Source of the DNA: Anaerolineae bacterium
GTDB taxonomy: Bacteria > Chloroflexota > Anaerolineae > Promineifilales > Promineifilaceae
Assembly (NCBI GenBank): GCA_030425205.1
Contig: JAUIAP010000005.1
Coordinates: 124,001 to 188,000 of the forward strand
Direction: 5' to 3'
DNA: 64,000 bases
Every line of letters starts with the position of its first letter. Within the stretch, counting starts at the first letter, position 1. Below the pieces are notes generated by a model. That model worked only from the letters and a program-made list of their open reading frames with translations. It made no database searches and had not been told where the DNA came from. Of the stretch, positions 36,901-47,300 are shown piece after piece. Position numbers and translations under genes: made by a program.

Positions 36901-38310
36901 CTACATTTCAAGCGGAAAGTCATCATAGAAGCTATATTCGGCCGATTCCAACAAGGGCAGCCGCACGACAAATTTAGTCCCCTTATTGACCTCACTCTCG
37001 ACGTGAATTGTCCCCTCATGTGCATCTACAATCGTTTTGACAATCGCCAGCCCCAATCCAGCCCCGCCGCGCTGACGGGTGCGGGCTTTGTTGACGCGGT
37101 AGAAGCGGGTGAAGATATTGGGTAGATCTTCGGCTGGAATGCCAATTCCCGTATCCTCGACGGTGACAACAGCCTCTTCCCCTTCGCAAATCAAGCTGAC
37201 CCACACGCTGCCCCCCGCATCCGTATACTTGAGGCCATTGGTGACGAGATTGATAATAAGCTGCTTGAGCCGATCTGGATCACCCAGCACCCGCGCCTGA
37301 TCGAGACCGCGCAACACCAACTTGACTTCACTATCGAGTCGCTGCATCTGCTCATAGGTCGTGAGAAAGATCATGTCGAGGGCGAGTTCTTCCTGACGGA
37401 TGGGCAAGCCGCCGACCTCTGCACGTGCCAGCGAAAGCAGATCGGTGACGAGGCGGGTCAGGCGATCCATCTCCGTTTCAGTTGCGTCGAGTAGCTCGGG
37501 GTCAGCGCCCACACGGCGAATCAGGTCGATATTGCCTCGCATAGCGGTCAGGGGGGTGCGTAGCTCATGCGAGACATCGCCAAGTAGTCGCTGCTGCGTT
37601 TTGAACAGCGTCTCCATGCGCTCCATCAGTTGGTTAAACACCATGATGATGCTGCCCAGTTCGCCCGGTTGGGGGGGTGTTTCGATGCGGACGCTGAGAT
37701 CATCGGCCGATGTGATCTGCCCCGCCACGCTCACAACGTCGTTGAGCGGTTTGAGAACGATCGGCAACATAAACGCGATGACAAAGATAGACAGGGAGAG
37801 CGTTGCCCCCCCGATAAAGACGGTCGCTGTTGTTAGGCGGTTTATCTCATCGAGATCATTGATAATACGACCCACCTGCACCGTTCCCAACCGCCGGTCG
37901 CCTTCTTCAAATCGGCCGATAATGGGATAGTTCACCACGCGCAAAATGTGATCTTCAAAGGCGACATTATAGACGCCCGCTGTATTGGCATCGTAGACGC
38001 TGTAGAGTGGTAGTGATCGATTCCAATTTTCGGAATGCACGACGATTTTTCCCTCTGGCGACAAGACGACGTAAAAGCTGGAGGCGAGTTGCAATGAATT
38101 TTCCCCCTGTGGCCAGTCGATGTCCTCCAAAACCACGCGATTATCCCGACCGCGCCCCTCTTCAACCATCTGCACAACGACATCCCCAAGCTGGCTATCG
38201 ATTTCTCGTCCCAACCCCCGTGGCAAGCTCCAAATTAACACGGAATAGATCGTGTATGAGATAGCAAATATGGCGAAGACGATAGCGAGAATGCGACCTT
38301 TGATTGTCAT
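36901..38310 (-). CDS. two-TM sensor histidine kinase
   Basis: 469 residues. TM1 about residues 7-28, an extracytoplasmic sensor of about 120 residues, TM2 about 165-188 (FIGGATLSLSIFVIAFMLPIVL), a HAMP linker (LKPLNDVVSVAGQITSADDL), then HisKA with H248 in LLGDVSHELRTPLTAM, and the ATPase with NLVTNGLKYTDAGG, DTGIGIP and GGAGLGLAIVK. The layout is that of OmpR-partnered kinases, but no response regulator is nearby. The signal is unknown. The upstream sequence has TAAACT 6 nt before the ATG, a possible leaderless promoter. Confidence 0.92.
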   Translation of the reverse strand: MTIKGRILAIVFAIFAISYTIYSVLIWSLPRGLGREIDSQLGDVVVQMVEEGRGRDNRVVLEDIDWPQGENSLQLASSFYVVLSPEGKIVVHSENWNRSLPLYSVYDANTAGVYNVAFEDHILRVVNYPIIGRFEEGDRRLGTVQVGRIINDLDEINRLTTATVFIGGATLSLSIFVIAFMLPIVLKPLNDVVSVAGQITSADDLSVRIETPPQPGELGSIIMVFNQLMERMETLFKTQQRLLGDVSHELRTPLTAMRGNIDLIRRVGADPELLDATETEMDRLTRLVTDLLSLARAEVGGLPIRQEELALDMIFLTTYEQMQRLDSEVKLVLRGLDQARVLGDPDRLKQLIINLVTNGLKYTDAGGSVWVSLICEGEEAVVTVEDTGIGIPAEDLPNIFTRFYRVNKARTRQRGGAGLGLAIVKTIVDAHEGTIHVESEVNKGTKFVVRLPLLESAEYSFYDDFPLEM

Positions 38311-38445
38311 GAGGACAGTTTAGTGGGATCGATCAGACGAGGCAAGCTGAATTGTCTGGTTGCTATCCAAGTCTCAAAACCAGCACTGAGTCGTTCCCAA
38401 CAGGCAACGGAGAACAATCGTTGCGCCACCTTCCACATGACCGAA

Positions 38446-38542
38446 TACAACGTAAAGCAAGTCCTATCCTGTCATACCTGCGAAGGCAGGTATCCATTCT
38501 TTTCTGACTGGGACCGCGCCATGAAATTTACTTTACTCTGTA
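38446..38542. repeat. MITE-like element, copy A3 (inverted, shortened)
   Basis: 97 bp; ends TACAACGTAAAGCAA and TTTACTTTACTCTGTA, more diverged than the other copies and lacking part of one inner arm. It keeps ATACCTGCGAAGGCAGGTAT. Confidence 0.75.
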
Positions 38543-38576
38543 CTGAATCCTGTAAACCATAAGGCGGCGAAGCCGC

Positions 38577-38656
38577 AAGTGGTTAGTGATTAGTGGTAAG
38601 TGGTAAGAAAGTATGTTGACGTTCTTTCTTCACTAGCAACCAGCAACTAGCAACTA
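38577..38656. repeat. GTGGTTAGTGATTAG / CTAGCAACTAGCAA tract
   Basis: Left arm GTGGTTAGTGATTAGTGGTA and right arm ACTAGCAACCAGCAACTAGC, again heptamer-like units in partly complementary halves. Confidence 0.65.
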
Positions 38657-38705
38657 TTTACGCTTACGGCGCACATTTTGATGAGGTACGCTGTATAAAG
38701 CAAAA

Positions 38706-38727
38706 CGACCGGGTATTAACCCAGTCG
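38706..38727 (-). terminator. possible leftward terminator in the 38.3-39.0 kb gap
   Basis: Minus strand: CGACTGGGT, TAAT, ACCCGGTCG, then TTTTGCTTTA. The hairpin has one mismatch. It could end the mevalonate kinase transcript 250 bp after its stop, or a short RNA from the intervening AT-rich sequence. I find no convincing gene in the gap; a 19-codon leftward ORF ending inside the hairpin is too weak to call. Confidence 0.45.
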
Positions 38728-38888
38728 CCCTTGTTCCACAACCAAAGAAGGAGAAGAGAAGAAGAAAAAGCTCATTCCGTTTCGCTTTGTCTGATTAAGA
38801 TAATAGATGAAAATTCTTACGACACGTGTAACTTAACTGAAGCTGTAAGGGCAATAATGCGTGAAAAACGGTTGGGATATTTAAAGGG

Positions 38889-38944
38889 TCTGTTTCGTCT
38901 CTATTGGTGCGTGTATCGGGACTTCCAAATCCCGATACATCCAG
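38889..38944. repeat. fold-back repeat (family D) before mevalonate kinase stop
   Basis: TGTATCGGGACTTCCAAATC and CCGATACA form the palindrome. The left part (TCTGTTTCGTCTCTATTGGT) matches the start of the repeat cluster at 25139, so the unit is longer than the palindrome alone. Confidence 0.6.
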
Positions 38945-38975
38945 CCTAAACCTTTTGAATCGCACCTATATTTCC

Positions 38976-39914
38976 TCAGTGCAATGTTGTTTGTAGAACG
39001 TTATGGGAATAGCGGCTTAGGGCAGCGGCAACTGCCTCTTGACTTTCGTTTGTGACGAGCGCGATCATGTTGCCGCCTCGTCCGCCGCCACTCAACTTTG
39101 CGCCCAGTGCGCCTGCTGCAAGTGCTGTATCGACGAGCGTGTCAAGTTCGGCCGAACTGACTGTCATTGCGCGCAAAACCGCCTGATTTTCGACCATCAG
39201 CCGCCCGACCTCCAGTAGATCCCCTCGTTCAATTGCGCCGCGCGCCCGCCGCGCAATTTCTCCACACGCAGCAAACAATCGCTCAAACTGCTCAGGCGCA
39301 TCCAACCATTGCCGCCGCACATCTCCCACAGCGACCAGCGTCGGACTTTTCACCCCAGTGTCCGCAATCAAAAGCTGCAATGGCGCACCAACCGTAAACG
39401 CTTCCCTGACACCCTTGCCCTCTTTTCCCCGCATAAAAAAAAGTGGCTGCTCATACGTCACCACCGTATTGTCAATCCCGCTGGGCGTGCCGTGATAGAG
39501 TTTCTCGACATTGTAGACAAGCTCGTTGACCGTTTCATTTGTTGCATCTTGGGCGAAATGTCTCAGTAATCCGCGCACGATGGCACATGCTGCCGCCGCG
39601 CCGCTGCCCAAGCCGCTGGCAATGGGAATGTCACTCGTCAACGTGATGCGCATGGGTGGCAACTGCGACAACCCCAAATAGGCCTGCACTTCGCGCACGG
39701 CTGCCATGAGCGGCTCCTCCCCCTCCATCGGCTTGGCCGTAATCGGGAACTGTCCCCCCAGATCGGGCAGATCAAGCACAGAATAAGGCGCATCATCCGT
39801 AATCACGACGCGCGTTCGCAACTGTGAGACGGGAATCGCAATCGCGGGTTGTCCATAAACGACGGCGTGTTCGCCAAATAAAATTATCTTTCCGGGAGCG
39901 GTCGTTTCGATCAT
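38976..39914 (-). CDS. mvk: mevalonate kinase
   Basis: Phosphorylates mevalonate to 5-phosphomevalonate in isoprenoid synthesis. 312 residues of the GHMP kinase family: TTAPGKIILFGEHAVVYGQPAIA (seen as APGKIILFGEHAVVYG), the ATP loop PIASGLGSGAAAACA, EKLYHGTPSGIDNTVVTYE with the catalytic Asp, and GAKLSGGGRGGNMIAL. The HGTPSGIDNTV motif distinguishes mevalonate kinase from relatives. No other mevalonate-pathway gene is adjacent, although these genes are often clustered. TATAAA lies 9 nt before the ATG without a Shine-Dalgarno, so the mRNA may be leaderless or nearly so. Confidence 0.92.
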   Translation of the reverse strand: MIETTAPGKIILFGEHAVVYGQPAIAIPVSQLRTRVVITDDAPYSVLDLPDLGGQFPITAKPMEGEEPLMAAVREVQAYLGLSQLPPMRITLTSDIPIASGLGSGAAAACAIVRGLLRHFAQDATNETVNELVYNVEKLYHGTPSGIDNTVVTYEQPLFFMRGKEGKGVREAFTVGAPLQLLIADTGVKSPTLVAVGDVRRQWLDAPEQFERLFAACGEIARRARGAIERGDLLEVGRLMVENQAVLRAMTVSSAELDTLVDTALAAGALGAKLSGGGRGGNMIALVTNESQEAVAAALSRYSHNVLQTTLH

Positions 39915-40007
39915 GGGGGGAAGTTTATAGTTGCTGGAGGCTAGTTGCTACTTCTCGACTGTGAAAAATTAAGGTGAACGAGAGACTTTGCTAAAATATT
40001 TCATCGA

Positions 40008-40110
40008 CGAACTTTGTGAAACAGCGTTTGTACGCGAAGTGAGGGCGGCAGCCTCTTTTAACCGTAAGTTTTTAGTGAGGAATAAATCTGCTGAATTGAA
40101 ACATCTAATC
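40008..40110. repeat. dispersed repeat family B, copy B1
   Basis: CGAACTTTGTGAAACAGCGT ... ACGCGAAGTGAGGGCGGCAG ... TTTTAACCGTAAG, ending near ATCAGCC. It aligns with 50417-50520 at roughly three positions in four. It lies between mevalonate kinase and the lipoprotein gene and reaches the latter's stop codon. Confidence 0.55.
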
Positions 40111-41505
40111 AGCCTCGTAATCCCTAGCGAATTCATCATAGTATGGTGCATAGTCCTCCCATTCTTCATGTTTCCATTTTTGCGAGAAAATCTCCCAACC
40201 TATTTCTTGTTCGCCAATAAGAGTCGATAGAATCAAAAGTTCTAACAAGCTTTGTGGAGTGTAAAAACTGGTATTAGCCTGTTTAATAAGTACGGCGATT
40301 TTTGACCAATAATACCCTTCAAATTGCCCCGAGCTTTCGACATATTCATTACCATCCCAAGCATATATTAATGGAACTGAAAATCCGCAAACGCTGCACC
40401 CACCCATCAGCTGATAAGTTCTGTCATATACCAGAAGTTCAGAAATGCCATCATTATTCAGATCAAATACGTTAGCAGGCCAGTGATGTTCTTCCAATTC
40501 GGGATTAAGTTTCCGTACGCTTCCCTCGTGTAGCTGTAAAATGGTAACAGGCAAAACACCGTTGTTTCCAGTATGAATCTTACGAATAGCTAACTCAAGA
40601 AAGCCATCGTCATTGAGGTCATGCCAATTGCCTGATAACACCTCAATATTGTAGTCAGCTATAGTTGCATTGGCCGATACAGATAATGTATTGCCTGTCT
40701 TTCCAGCAAAAACAACGAAAAGTTGGTCATAGTATGATTGGGACAGTGTTTGATTAAAAACGAATGTCCTATATGTAAACTCGTCCGTCACGATCTCTTC
40801 TGTCCATGATCGCTCATATCCATCATCCAATAATTCCCATGTGAGTTCTGTTTCACTTTTTCCAACTAACGCTTCGGGGTAAGTATGAGGCTCATTGGGA
40901 TCGAATTCGATGGTTATAGCATACACAGGGAACCAAGTCTTTTCATTATTTAGCTGCGCTTGCCAATACCCTTTAGCATCATCAAATAAACGGGTCACAA
41001 TATGACCATTAGGGCAGCTATACTGGAATGGGTTGTAATCAGCCCTATTTACGGTCAACGTACAGTCAGTTTGGTCGGCAAGCGTGACCGTTTGAATTGC
41101 ACCCCGCAGATAACCATCGTACTCATTATATTTTTCGTCACTCTTTTTATTTCGCTTGAAGAGCAAAAACTTTTTGTTAAGAATCTCTTTCGATTTGACA
41201 CCGATTAAGAAGAGCGGATCGTTGATATCATCTTGGCATTCATAATGGTCAACGTAAATCGTTTCAACCCTATTCCAATAACAGGTTGTATCGTTGATAT
41301 TGATGCTCGTTTTTACAATAGGAGGGTTGATTGGTGGAAGAGTTGGCGAGGGCGTTGCACTTATTTGAATGGCCGCATTTTGGACAGGTGGTGAAACGGT
41401 TTGCGATAGTAATGTGAGAACAGGTTCAGGGGTTGGCATTGGTGTAGATTGCTTTACACAGCCGAAAACCAAGAAAAGTAATGCGAGTAGATTCAAACGC
41501 GACAT
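40105..41505 (-). CDS. lipoprotein with integrin-like (FG-GAP/VCBS type) repeats, function unknown
   Basis: 466 residues. MSRLNLLALLFLVFGC is a lipoprotein signal with Cys16, then a Pro/Thr-rich linker. The middle is unrecognised; residues about 300-370 carry two DLN-D-DG motifs (DLNDDGFLELAI, DLNNDGISELLVYD) typical of calcium-binding propeller blades, and four cysteines lie around GGCSVCGF. The gene is visibly more AT-rich than its neighbours and contains no TCGGCCGA, which hints at a different origin. It is presumably exposed on the outer face of the membrane. Confidence 0.7.
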   Translation of the reverse strand: MSRLNLLALLFLVFGCVKQSTPMPTPEPVLTLLSQTVSPPVQNAAIQISATPSPTLPPINPPIVKTSININDTTCYWNRVETIYVDHYECQDDINDPLFLIGVKSKEILNKKFLLFKRNKKSDEKYNEYDGYLRGAIQTVTLADQTDCTLTVNRADYNPFQYSCPNGHIVTRLFDDAKGYWQAQLNNEKTWFPVYAITIEFDPNEPHTYPEALVGKSETELTWELLDDGYERSWTEEIVTDEFTYRTFVFNQTLSQSYYDQLFVVFAGKTGNTLSVSANATIADYNIEVLSGNWHDLNDDGFLELAIRKIHTGNNGVLPVTILQLHEGSVRKLNPELEEHHWPANVFDLNNDGISELLVYDRTYQLMGGCSVCGFSVPLIYAWDGNEYVESSGQFEGYYWSKIAVLIKQANTSFYTPQSLLELLILSTLIGEQEIGWEIFSQKWKHEEWEDYAPYYDEFARDYEAD

Positions 41506-41511
41506 TGTTTA

Positions 41512-41517
41512 AATGTA
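41512..41517 (-). promoter_or_regulatory. -10 element of the lipoprotein gene (leaderless)
   Basis: TACATT on the minus strand followed by exactly 6 nt and the ATG; no Shine-Dalgarno. Confidence 0.45.
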
Positions 41518-41560
41518 GCAAAAATTGTTGCCAACGAAAGCATTTTAGGAAGGCACTTTG

Positions 41561-43405
41561 TTAATCCTCTATAAACATCTCCCACCACAGTTGTGTTGTC
41601 AAAACGCCCGTTAACATTTGACTAAAATTGCCATGCTGTTCCAGGTGTGCCTCGCGTAGCTCTTGGACAGCTTCCACATTGAAGAGACCTGATTCATGCA
41701 GGGCGGTTGGGTGGAGTGCCTCCTCCGCCCATGCTGGAAGCTGATTGCGCCACCAGTCGGCGTGTGGGGTCGCCAGCCCTTGTTTCTTGCGTGTTGTGAT
41801 CTGGTCTGGGATCAGCCCCTTTGCCCCCTCGCGCAGGACGAGTTTGTTTCCCGCACGCGCTAGTTTTACGTTGGGCGGCAGCGTCGCACAAAACTCCCAA
41901 AGCTCATGGTCTAAAAACGGGGGACGCGCCTCGACGGAAGCAGCCATGCTCATGCGATCTACTTCAAAGTTGATGAAATCGACCATGCGCGTTTGTGAGT
42001 CCAGATAGAGAAACTGATGGAGCGGGTCAAATCGGCCGAAATTATCAGGCACATGCCAGTTGCTCGACTGAGGAAGGCGACGCTGCTTACCAAAATTGAG
42101 CAGATGATAACGGTCGCCATAGGTGCTGGTTTCTTGCCAGAGATGATAGCGGGAGAGCGGGTCTTTATCACCATAGGCTAGGACACGGCGACCCGCAGCG
42201 GAGATGTTGCGCGGGAGTTTGGCGATCAGTTCGCGGCTGAATTGGGGTAGATTAAGCAGCGGCCGAATGCGCCGATCCCCATCAAACCAATGATACCCGC
42301 CCAGCAGTTCATCCGCCCCTTCCCCCGTCAAAATCACCTTGAATCCCGCATCACGGCACGCCTGATAAAGCAGATAGATGGCGATGCTCGTCATGCTCGT
42401 TTGCGGGGATTCGAGCTGGTTGATGATCTGGGGAAGTTTGTCAAATTCGGCCGATCCAAAGCCCAACTCATGATGCTCGCTGCCAATTGCCCGCGCCACT
42501 TCCCGCGCACGCTCTGATTCATCATGGCTTGCCGCATCAAATGCGATATTGAACGTATGAATCGTGCCGCTAATTTCAGTCAGCAACGCGGCCAATGTGC
42601 TGCTATCCAGCCCGCCACTCAGCAACGATCCGACTGGCACATCCGACATCTTCCATGCCCGCACCGCGTCGCGCAGCTTCTCCATAAACTGCTCCGTCGC
42701 GGCGGGGAGCGTGATTGATGGTTGCTGGCTGGTGGTTAGAAATTCAGGCTGCCAATAGCGGTGGATTGAGAAATCACCCTGTTCGTGCACGAGATAATGG
42801 GCGGCGGGAAGCTGGTAGATATGTTCAAATGCGCTGTGCGGCGTGGGAATATAGCCGATTTCAAAGAGGCGATAGAGGGCTTCATGATTGGGCTGGCGTG
42901 GAAGCTGCGGGAGTGCGGCGAGAATCGGCCGAATTTCACTCCCAAACGCAAACTGTTTGCCATCCTTCGCATAGTAAAGTGGCTTCATCCCAAAGCGATC
43001 ACGCGCAACAACCAATCGTTTACGGCGTTCATCCCAAATGGCAAAGGCGAACATACCGCGTAATCGGCCGATAATATCCACCCCCCACTCCTCATATCCA
43101 TGCACAATCGCCTCGGTGTCCGTATTCGTTTCAAAACGATGGCCGCGTTGTTCAAGCTCTGCCCGCAACTCAGGCGCGTTAAATACCTCACCGTTGTACG
43201 TGATCCAAACGCTGCCATCCTCATTGCTGAGAGGTTGTCGCCCACCAGCCAGATCGATGATCGCCAGCCGTCGCGCCGCCAGCCCCACGCCATCACCAAC
43301 AAACAGATGTCCGTCGTCTGGGCCGCGATGCCACATCGTATCGTTAATTTTCGTCAGTCGTTCGGGGGAAATGTTCGCGCCCACCACGCCAGTAATGCCA
43401 CACAT
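41561..43405 (-). CDS. asnB: asparagine synthase (glutamine-hydrolysing)
   Basis: Makes asparagine from aspartate, glutamine and ATP. 614 residues. MCGITGVVG gives the N-terminal nucleophile Cys2 of the glutaminase, with RRLAIIDLAGGRQPL, YNGEVFN and the DTE in TNTDTEAIVHGYE. The synthetase half has the ATP pyrophosphatase loop GSLLSGGLDSSTLAAL and LTGEGADELLGGY. The length and order match the AsnB group found in Firmicutes and Chloroflexota, whose members include some that amidate cell-surface compounds. No Shine-Dalgarno; TACAAT lies 8 nt before the ATG. Confidence 0.94.
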   Translation of the reverse strand: MCGITGVVGANISPERLTKINDTMWHRGPDDGHLFVGDGVGLAARRLAIIDLAGGRQPLSNEDGSVWITYNGEVFNAPELRAELEQRGHRFETNTDTEAIVHGYEEWGVDIIGRLRGMFAFAIWDERRKRLVVARDRFGMKPLYYAKDGKQFAFGSEIRPILAALPQLPRQPNHEALYRLFEIGYIPTPHSAFEHIYQLPAAHYLVHEQGDFSIHRYWQPEFLTTSQQPSITLPAATEQFMEKLRDAVRAWKMSDVPVGSLLSGGLDSSTLAALLTEISGTIHTFNIAFDAASHDESERAREVARAIGSEHHELGFGSAEFDKLPQIINQLESPQTSMTSIAIYLLYQACRDAGFKVILTGEGADELLGGYHWFDGDRRIRPLLNLPQFSRELIAKLPRNISAAGRRVLAYGDKDPLSRYHLWQETSTYGDRYHLLNFGKQRRLPQSSNWHVPDNFGRFDPLHQFLYLDSQTRMVDFINFEVDRMSMAASVEARPPFLDHELWEFCATLPPNVKLARAGNKLVLREGAKGLIPDQITTRKKQGLATPHADWWRNQLPAWAEEALHPTALHESGLFNVEAVQELREAHLEQHGNFSQMLTGVLTTQLWWEMFIED

Positions 43406-43413
43406 TGAGGTGG

Positions 43414-43419
43414 ATTGTA
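43414..43419 (-). promoter_or_regulatory. -10 element of asnB (near-leaderless)
   Basis: TACAAT on the minus strand, 8 nt before the ATG. The MITE-like copy A4 begins 28 bp further upstream, so the -35 region lies next to that element. Confidence 0.45.
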
Positions 43420-43446
43420 GCCTATGTTGGGGAGGGCGACGTTAAG

Positions 43447-43561
43447 TACAGCGTAAGGTAAATTGTATGGCACTGTCATTCTCGCGCAGGCGGGTGTCCA
43501 GTCCCAGAAAAAGAATGGATACCTGCCTTCGCAGGTATAACGGGACTTACTTTACGCTGTA
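43447..43561. repeat. MITE-like element, copy A4
   Basis: 115 bp; ends TACAGCGTAAGGTAA and TTACTTTACGCTGTA, same orientation as A1. TTAAG flanks it directly on both sides and looks like a 5-bp target duplication. Confidence 0.85.
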
Positions 43562-43587
43562 TTAAGCGTAAAAAGCAAGTTCGCTTC

Positions 43588-44277
43588 CTATGCTGCCCAC
43601 CGCAAGCTCCCCCCATAATGATATTGAATCTGCGGCAAGGAATAGCGATGTTCGGGGAAGTAGGGACACGCCATGCGTGCGTGGCAGCGGTCTGCACAAG
43701 GGGATTGCGGTTGCGTGCGATACGCCCAACACCCGCTCACATCGAATGCACCCATCTGCACCGCGCCGACGGGACAAGTCGAGATACAAGGTTTGTCGGC
43801 GCAACGATCGCAGGGGGAGGGTTGCGGGATTGCATGGTGCAGTGGCACATTTGCAGCAACCAAAAACGCAGCGCGATAGGCAAACCACACGCCGAATTCG
43901 GGGCTGATGCCCAACCCCAATGGCGACGGATGGCTCCAGCCAGCCAATGCGCCAAGTCGTTGCAGCGGGACAAGGTGGGGTGTGTTTGGATAGAGCCAAT
44001 ACGTTTCTGGATCGCCCAAATAGTCGCGGGCGAACTGTTGCGCGAGATTTCGGCTGTATGTATCAACGGGATCAGACGCAGCCTGCTCACTTTCCTGCAA
44101 CACTTCCCACAGCCGTCGCCCGCCATGCCCCAACAGCACCAACCGCTGGTAGCGCTCCAACGGGACAGCCGTCATCATTGCACGCAGTTCTGCTGGCAAC
44201 GCGGCACAATCAAGAACGGCCGCTAAATTCAAGCCACCTGCTGCCAAAAATTGAAATCCTTGTTCGCTGTTTATCAT
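43588..44277 (-). CDS. QueG-like 4Fe-4S ferredoxin-domain protein
   Basis: 229 residues. The C-terminal half has a CDRCADKPCISTCP cluster motif (CxxCxxxxCxxxC type), preceded by an SPEFGVWFAYRAAFL stretch resembling the iron-sulfur/cobalamin region of epoxyqueuosine reductase. More cysteines follow (CWAYRTQPQSPCADRCHARMAC), possibly for a second cluster. It lacks the N-terminal length and second-cluster layout of true QueG, so it is a short relative of unknown role, perhaps a reductase or electron carrier. The gene is 26 bp from MITE copy A4. Confidence 0.7.
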   Translation of the reverse strand: MINSEQGFQFLAAGGLNLAAVLDCAALPAELRAMMTAVPLERYQRLVLLGHGGRRLWEVLQESEQAASDPVDTYSRNLAQQFARDYLGDPETYWLYPNTPHLVPLQRLGALAGWSHPSPLGLGISPEFGVWFAYRAAFLVAANVPLHHAIPQPSPCDRCADKPCISTCPVGAVQMGAFDVSGCWAYRTQPQSPCADRCHARMACPYFPEHRYSLPQIQYHYGGSLRWAA

Positions 44278-44351
44278 AGTTTTGTGATGGGTCGGTCAGT
44301 CATACGATACATCGGCGCGGGGACATGACTGAGAATCTGCAACCCGATGCC

Positions 44352-47300
44352 CTACCAACGCGGCTGATAATGCCAACAAAATGCGGCCGCAGGACAGTAG
44401 TTTGGACATCCATTTGCGGGCGTTTTCGGCCGAAAATCGCCCCGCCGCACCCCACCAACCGCATCCCAAACATGGCGCAGCACGACGCGAATCGCCGCAC
44501 CAACTCCAAAATCGGCCAGCTTAAATGGACTCGCTTCCGCGTCGTTGATGTGCCAGTAAAAACCATCCGCAATTTGACCGTCCTGCAATCCAGCTCGCAC
44601 GCCCAGTGCGTAGATGACCAGTTGCAGCTTTTCTCCGCGTTTGACATGATCTTCCTTGAATCCGCTGCCGCCCGCTGTCTTGTAATCGATGATGCGATAG
44701 TCGCCCGCTGCATTGCGGTCGATGCGATCGACGACGCCGCGTAGTTGCGCGACATGTTCCCCCTCACGCAAAATCAGGCGATCAAATTTGCGTTCAAACT
44801 GCACAGGCGTGTAACCGTCGGCCGCCTCATGCAGCGCGGCAACTGTCTTTTGCAACGTGTTGAGAATCTCATTGCGCGTTTGTTGCCACCAAGGATTCGG
44901 CCGAAATCCCTCCTCAGCTGGCGCACTGTCTAAAACTGCCTGTGCCACCTCTGGCAGCTTCGCCAATATCACCGCCAAGTCGTTGCGCTGATGGGGCAAC
45001 GTCTGATCATAGACGCGCTCTAAAATGCGATGATAGATCGTGCCTAATTGACGCACATCCAATCCCATTTGTGGCTCAGGGCGCGGCTCCAACTGCGAGA
45101 CATAGCTGACAAAAAAGCGATAGGCACAACTGCGATAGGTCTCGATTTGCGATGCGCTCCATGTGTAGGTTGCGCCAAAATGTTTTTGGAAGTGGTCGGG
45201 ATCGAGTCGCCCATCATACGCGCTGACACGCCCCGCACTGCGTGCCGCCACAATATCGGCCGCGCGTTGTAGCCGCTCCCAGCGTTCCGCATGTTGTTCA
45301 CGCACCCAGCGACCCGCTGCCAAGTCGCCCCCTTGCGCCAAACTCGCCAAAAGCTCCGTCATGCTCGCCGCTTCCGTTGCCGCTAACTGCTGGGTGCTCA
45401 TCACGCGCAATGGTTCAACCCCCGTTTCTGTCCAAAATGGTGACGGTTCCCACTCTGCGCCGTTGTCCGCCAGCGTCGCGCGCGTTAACAAAAGCGCGTC
45501 GCTGTGGCGGGTCGTCGCCTCATAAAAGTACTCGCGTTCGACGCTGTCGGTGCTATCCTCGATCAAATGGCCCTGTCGGCGCAGAATTCTGCGGTCTTGG
45601 TCACGTAAAAATGGATCTTCGCGCAGGACGGCGGGGAACTCTCCCTCACCCATTCCCAAAATAGCGACCGCCTTGAAGCGCAGTCCACGCGCTTGTATGA
45701 CGCTCGTGACAAGGGTCGCGGAGGGGTGGGTGATTTTCGGCCGATAACCCGCCGCCTCAACCGCCCCACTCACCTCCTGTAAGAACTTTTCCAGCGTGAC
45801 ATCTCCCTTCACCCCGACCGCTTCTTCCGCCCAAACCAACCCACGCAACACCTCTTTCAACGCCTGCAACGCCGCCACATCACGGGCACCAAAATCGGCC
45901 GATTGATGTTGCCGCGCCATACGCACGATATTGAGTGCGTGCGGTTCTGGCTCCTCGTTGAGCGCGGGATCGCTGCCAATCAAATTTTCTAGCCAGCCAA
46001 CATATGCCTTGAACGTCGTCGCCGTGTCGGGTGGGGTGAGATAGCTGGTGAAGCGATTGAATTTTTGGGCGAGCGGGGGGATGAGATCGGCCGAAATCAC
46101 CCCTTCAACCGCGATCTCCTCATCCGTTTCCACAAATCGCTGCGAGCGCGTTTCTAACAGTGCAAACGCCTCTTGCCATTGCGCGAGTCCGCCAATCACA
46201 TGCCCCTGTCGTGCCACCGTATCTAACAGTTCGGCATCACCCGCCATGATCCCGACCGCTATATCTTCAGTCGTCTGTGCCTGCCAATCAAAATAGGGCG
46301 ACCGCCACGCGGCCAGCACCCCTTTGCGCGGCAACGACCATTCCCCCGCCTCATCCTGCACCATCAGGCCAACCAAATCTAACAGACTCATCACTGCGGG
46401 ATTGAAGCGCAACGGTAAGCCGCTGGGGGACGCAATCGGCAACCCATACTCAGCGGCGATTTGCGCAATCCAGTTTTGATAGTTGCCCATGTGACGCGCC
46501 AAAATTGCCACGTCGTTCGGTTGCCATTCGTTGGCGACAATCTGCTGTTTAAGCCAGCGCACGGCGGTGCGGGCTTCGGCGGCGCGTGTGGGAACCGCGA
46601 TCAGTTTGCAGTTGGCGAATGCTGTTGTGCTGGGGGGTGCGTGGGTGAGAGAATCGGCCGAAACGCCTAAAACCTCCTCCAACTGACTTTGTGTCTCACG
46701 AAACTTGCGATACTGGGGCAAATCGGGTGCAGTCAAATCACCCGCTAGAAATGCCGTGATCGCCATCCCTTGTGCGTAAAGTGCGCCGATCACGGCGAGT
46801 TGAATGCCTGTGAAACTATCAAACCCATCGAGCCATAAGCCTGCGCTTTCCGCTCCATACGTTTCACTCGATGATAGGTCGCTGCTTTTTTGGAGCGTTT
46901 CCAACGCCAACCAACCCAATCCCGCCCGATCGGCCCACCCTTCATTGCGCAAGCGTTCTTGATAGGCTGCATAGATCTGCGCCAATTCAACAAGGCGCAC
47001 TTGCCCCTTACGACTTGCTCGCTGTAACGTTTCTGCCTCGACTTGCGCCCCCTTCAACTCCGCAAACAACGCTTGCAGCGATTGAATAAAGCCCGGTGAC
47101 CCAGCCAATGCTGCATAGTGCGTCAACCCTAACTCATCGACAATCGCCCGAATTAGCCGATACTGCACTTGGTCAACCAGTTCGGTGTACGCTTCCCCAG
47201 CCGACAGCAAGATCAAGCGATAGAGCGCGTCAAACGTGACCACATGCACGCCCAACGCCCCGCCGCTCAACGCCAGTCGCCGCTCAACGGCTTGCGCCTG

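Noticed and set aside
38731..38949. 72-codon open frame in the 38.3-39.0 kb gap
   Set aside because: Non-ATG start, runs into a dispersed repeat, low-complexity charged start, no family.
40000..40070. TTTGTGAAACAG as a Rex site near mevalonate kinase
   Set aside because: Single half-site belonging to dispersed repeat B; the sister copy at 50417 lacks it.
43588..44277. Calling the ferredoxin-like protein queG
   Set aside because: Too short and lacking the N-terminal cobalamin-domain length and normal cluster layout of QueG.
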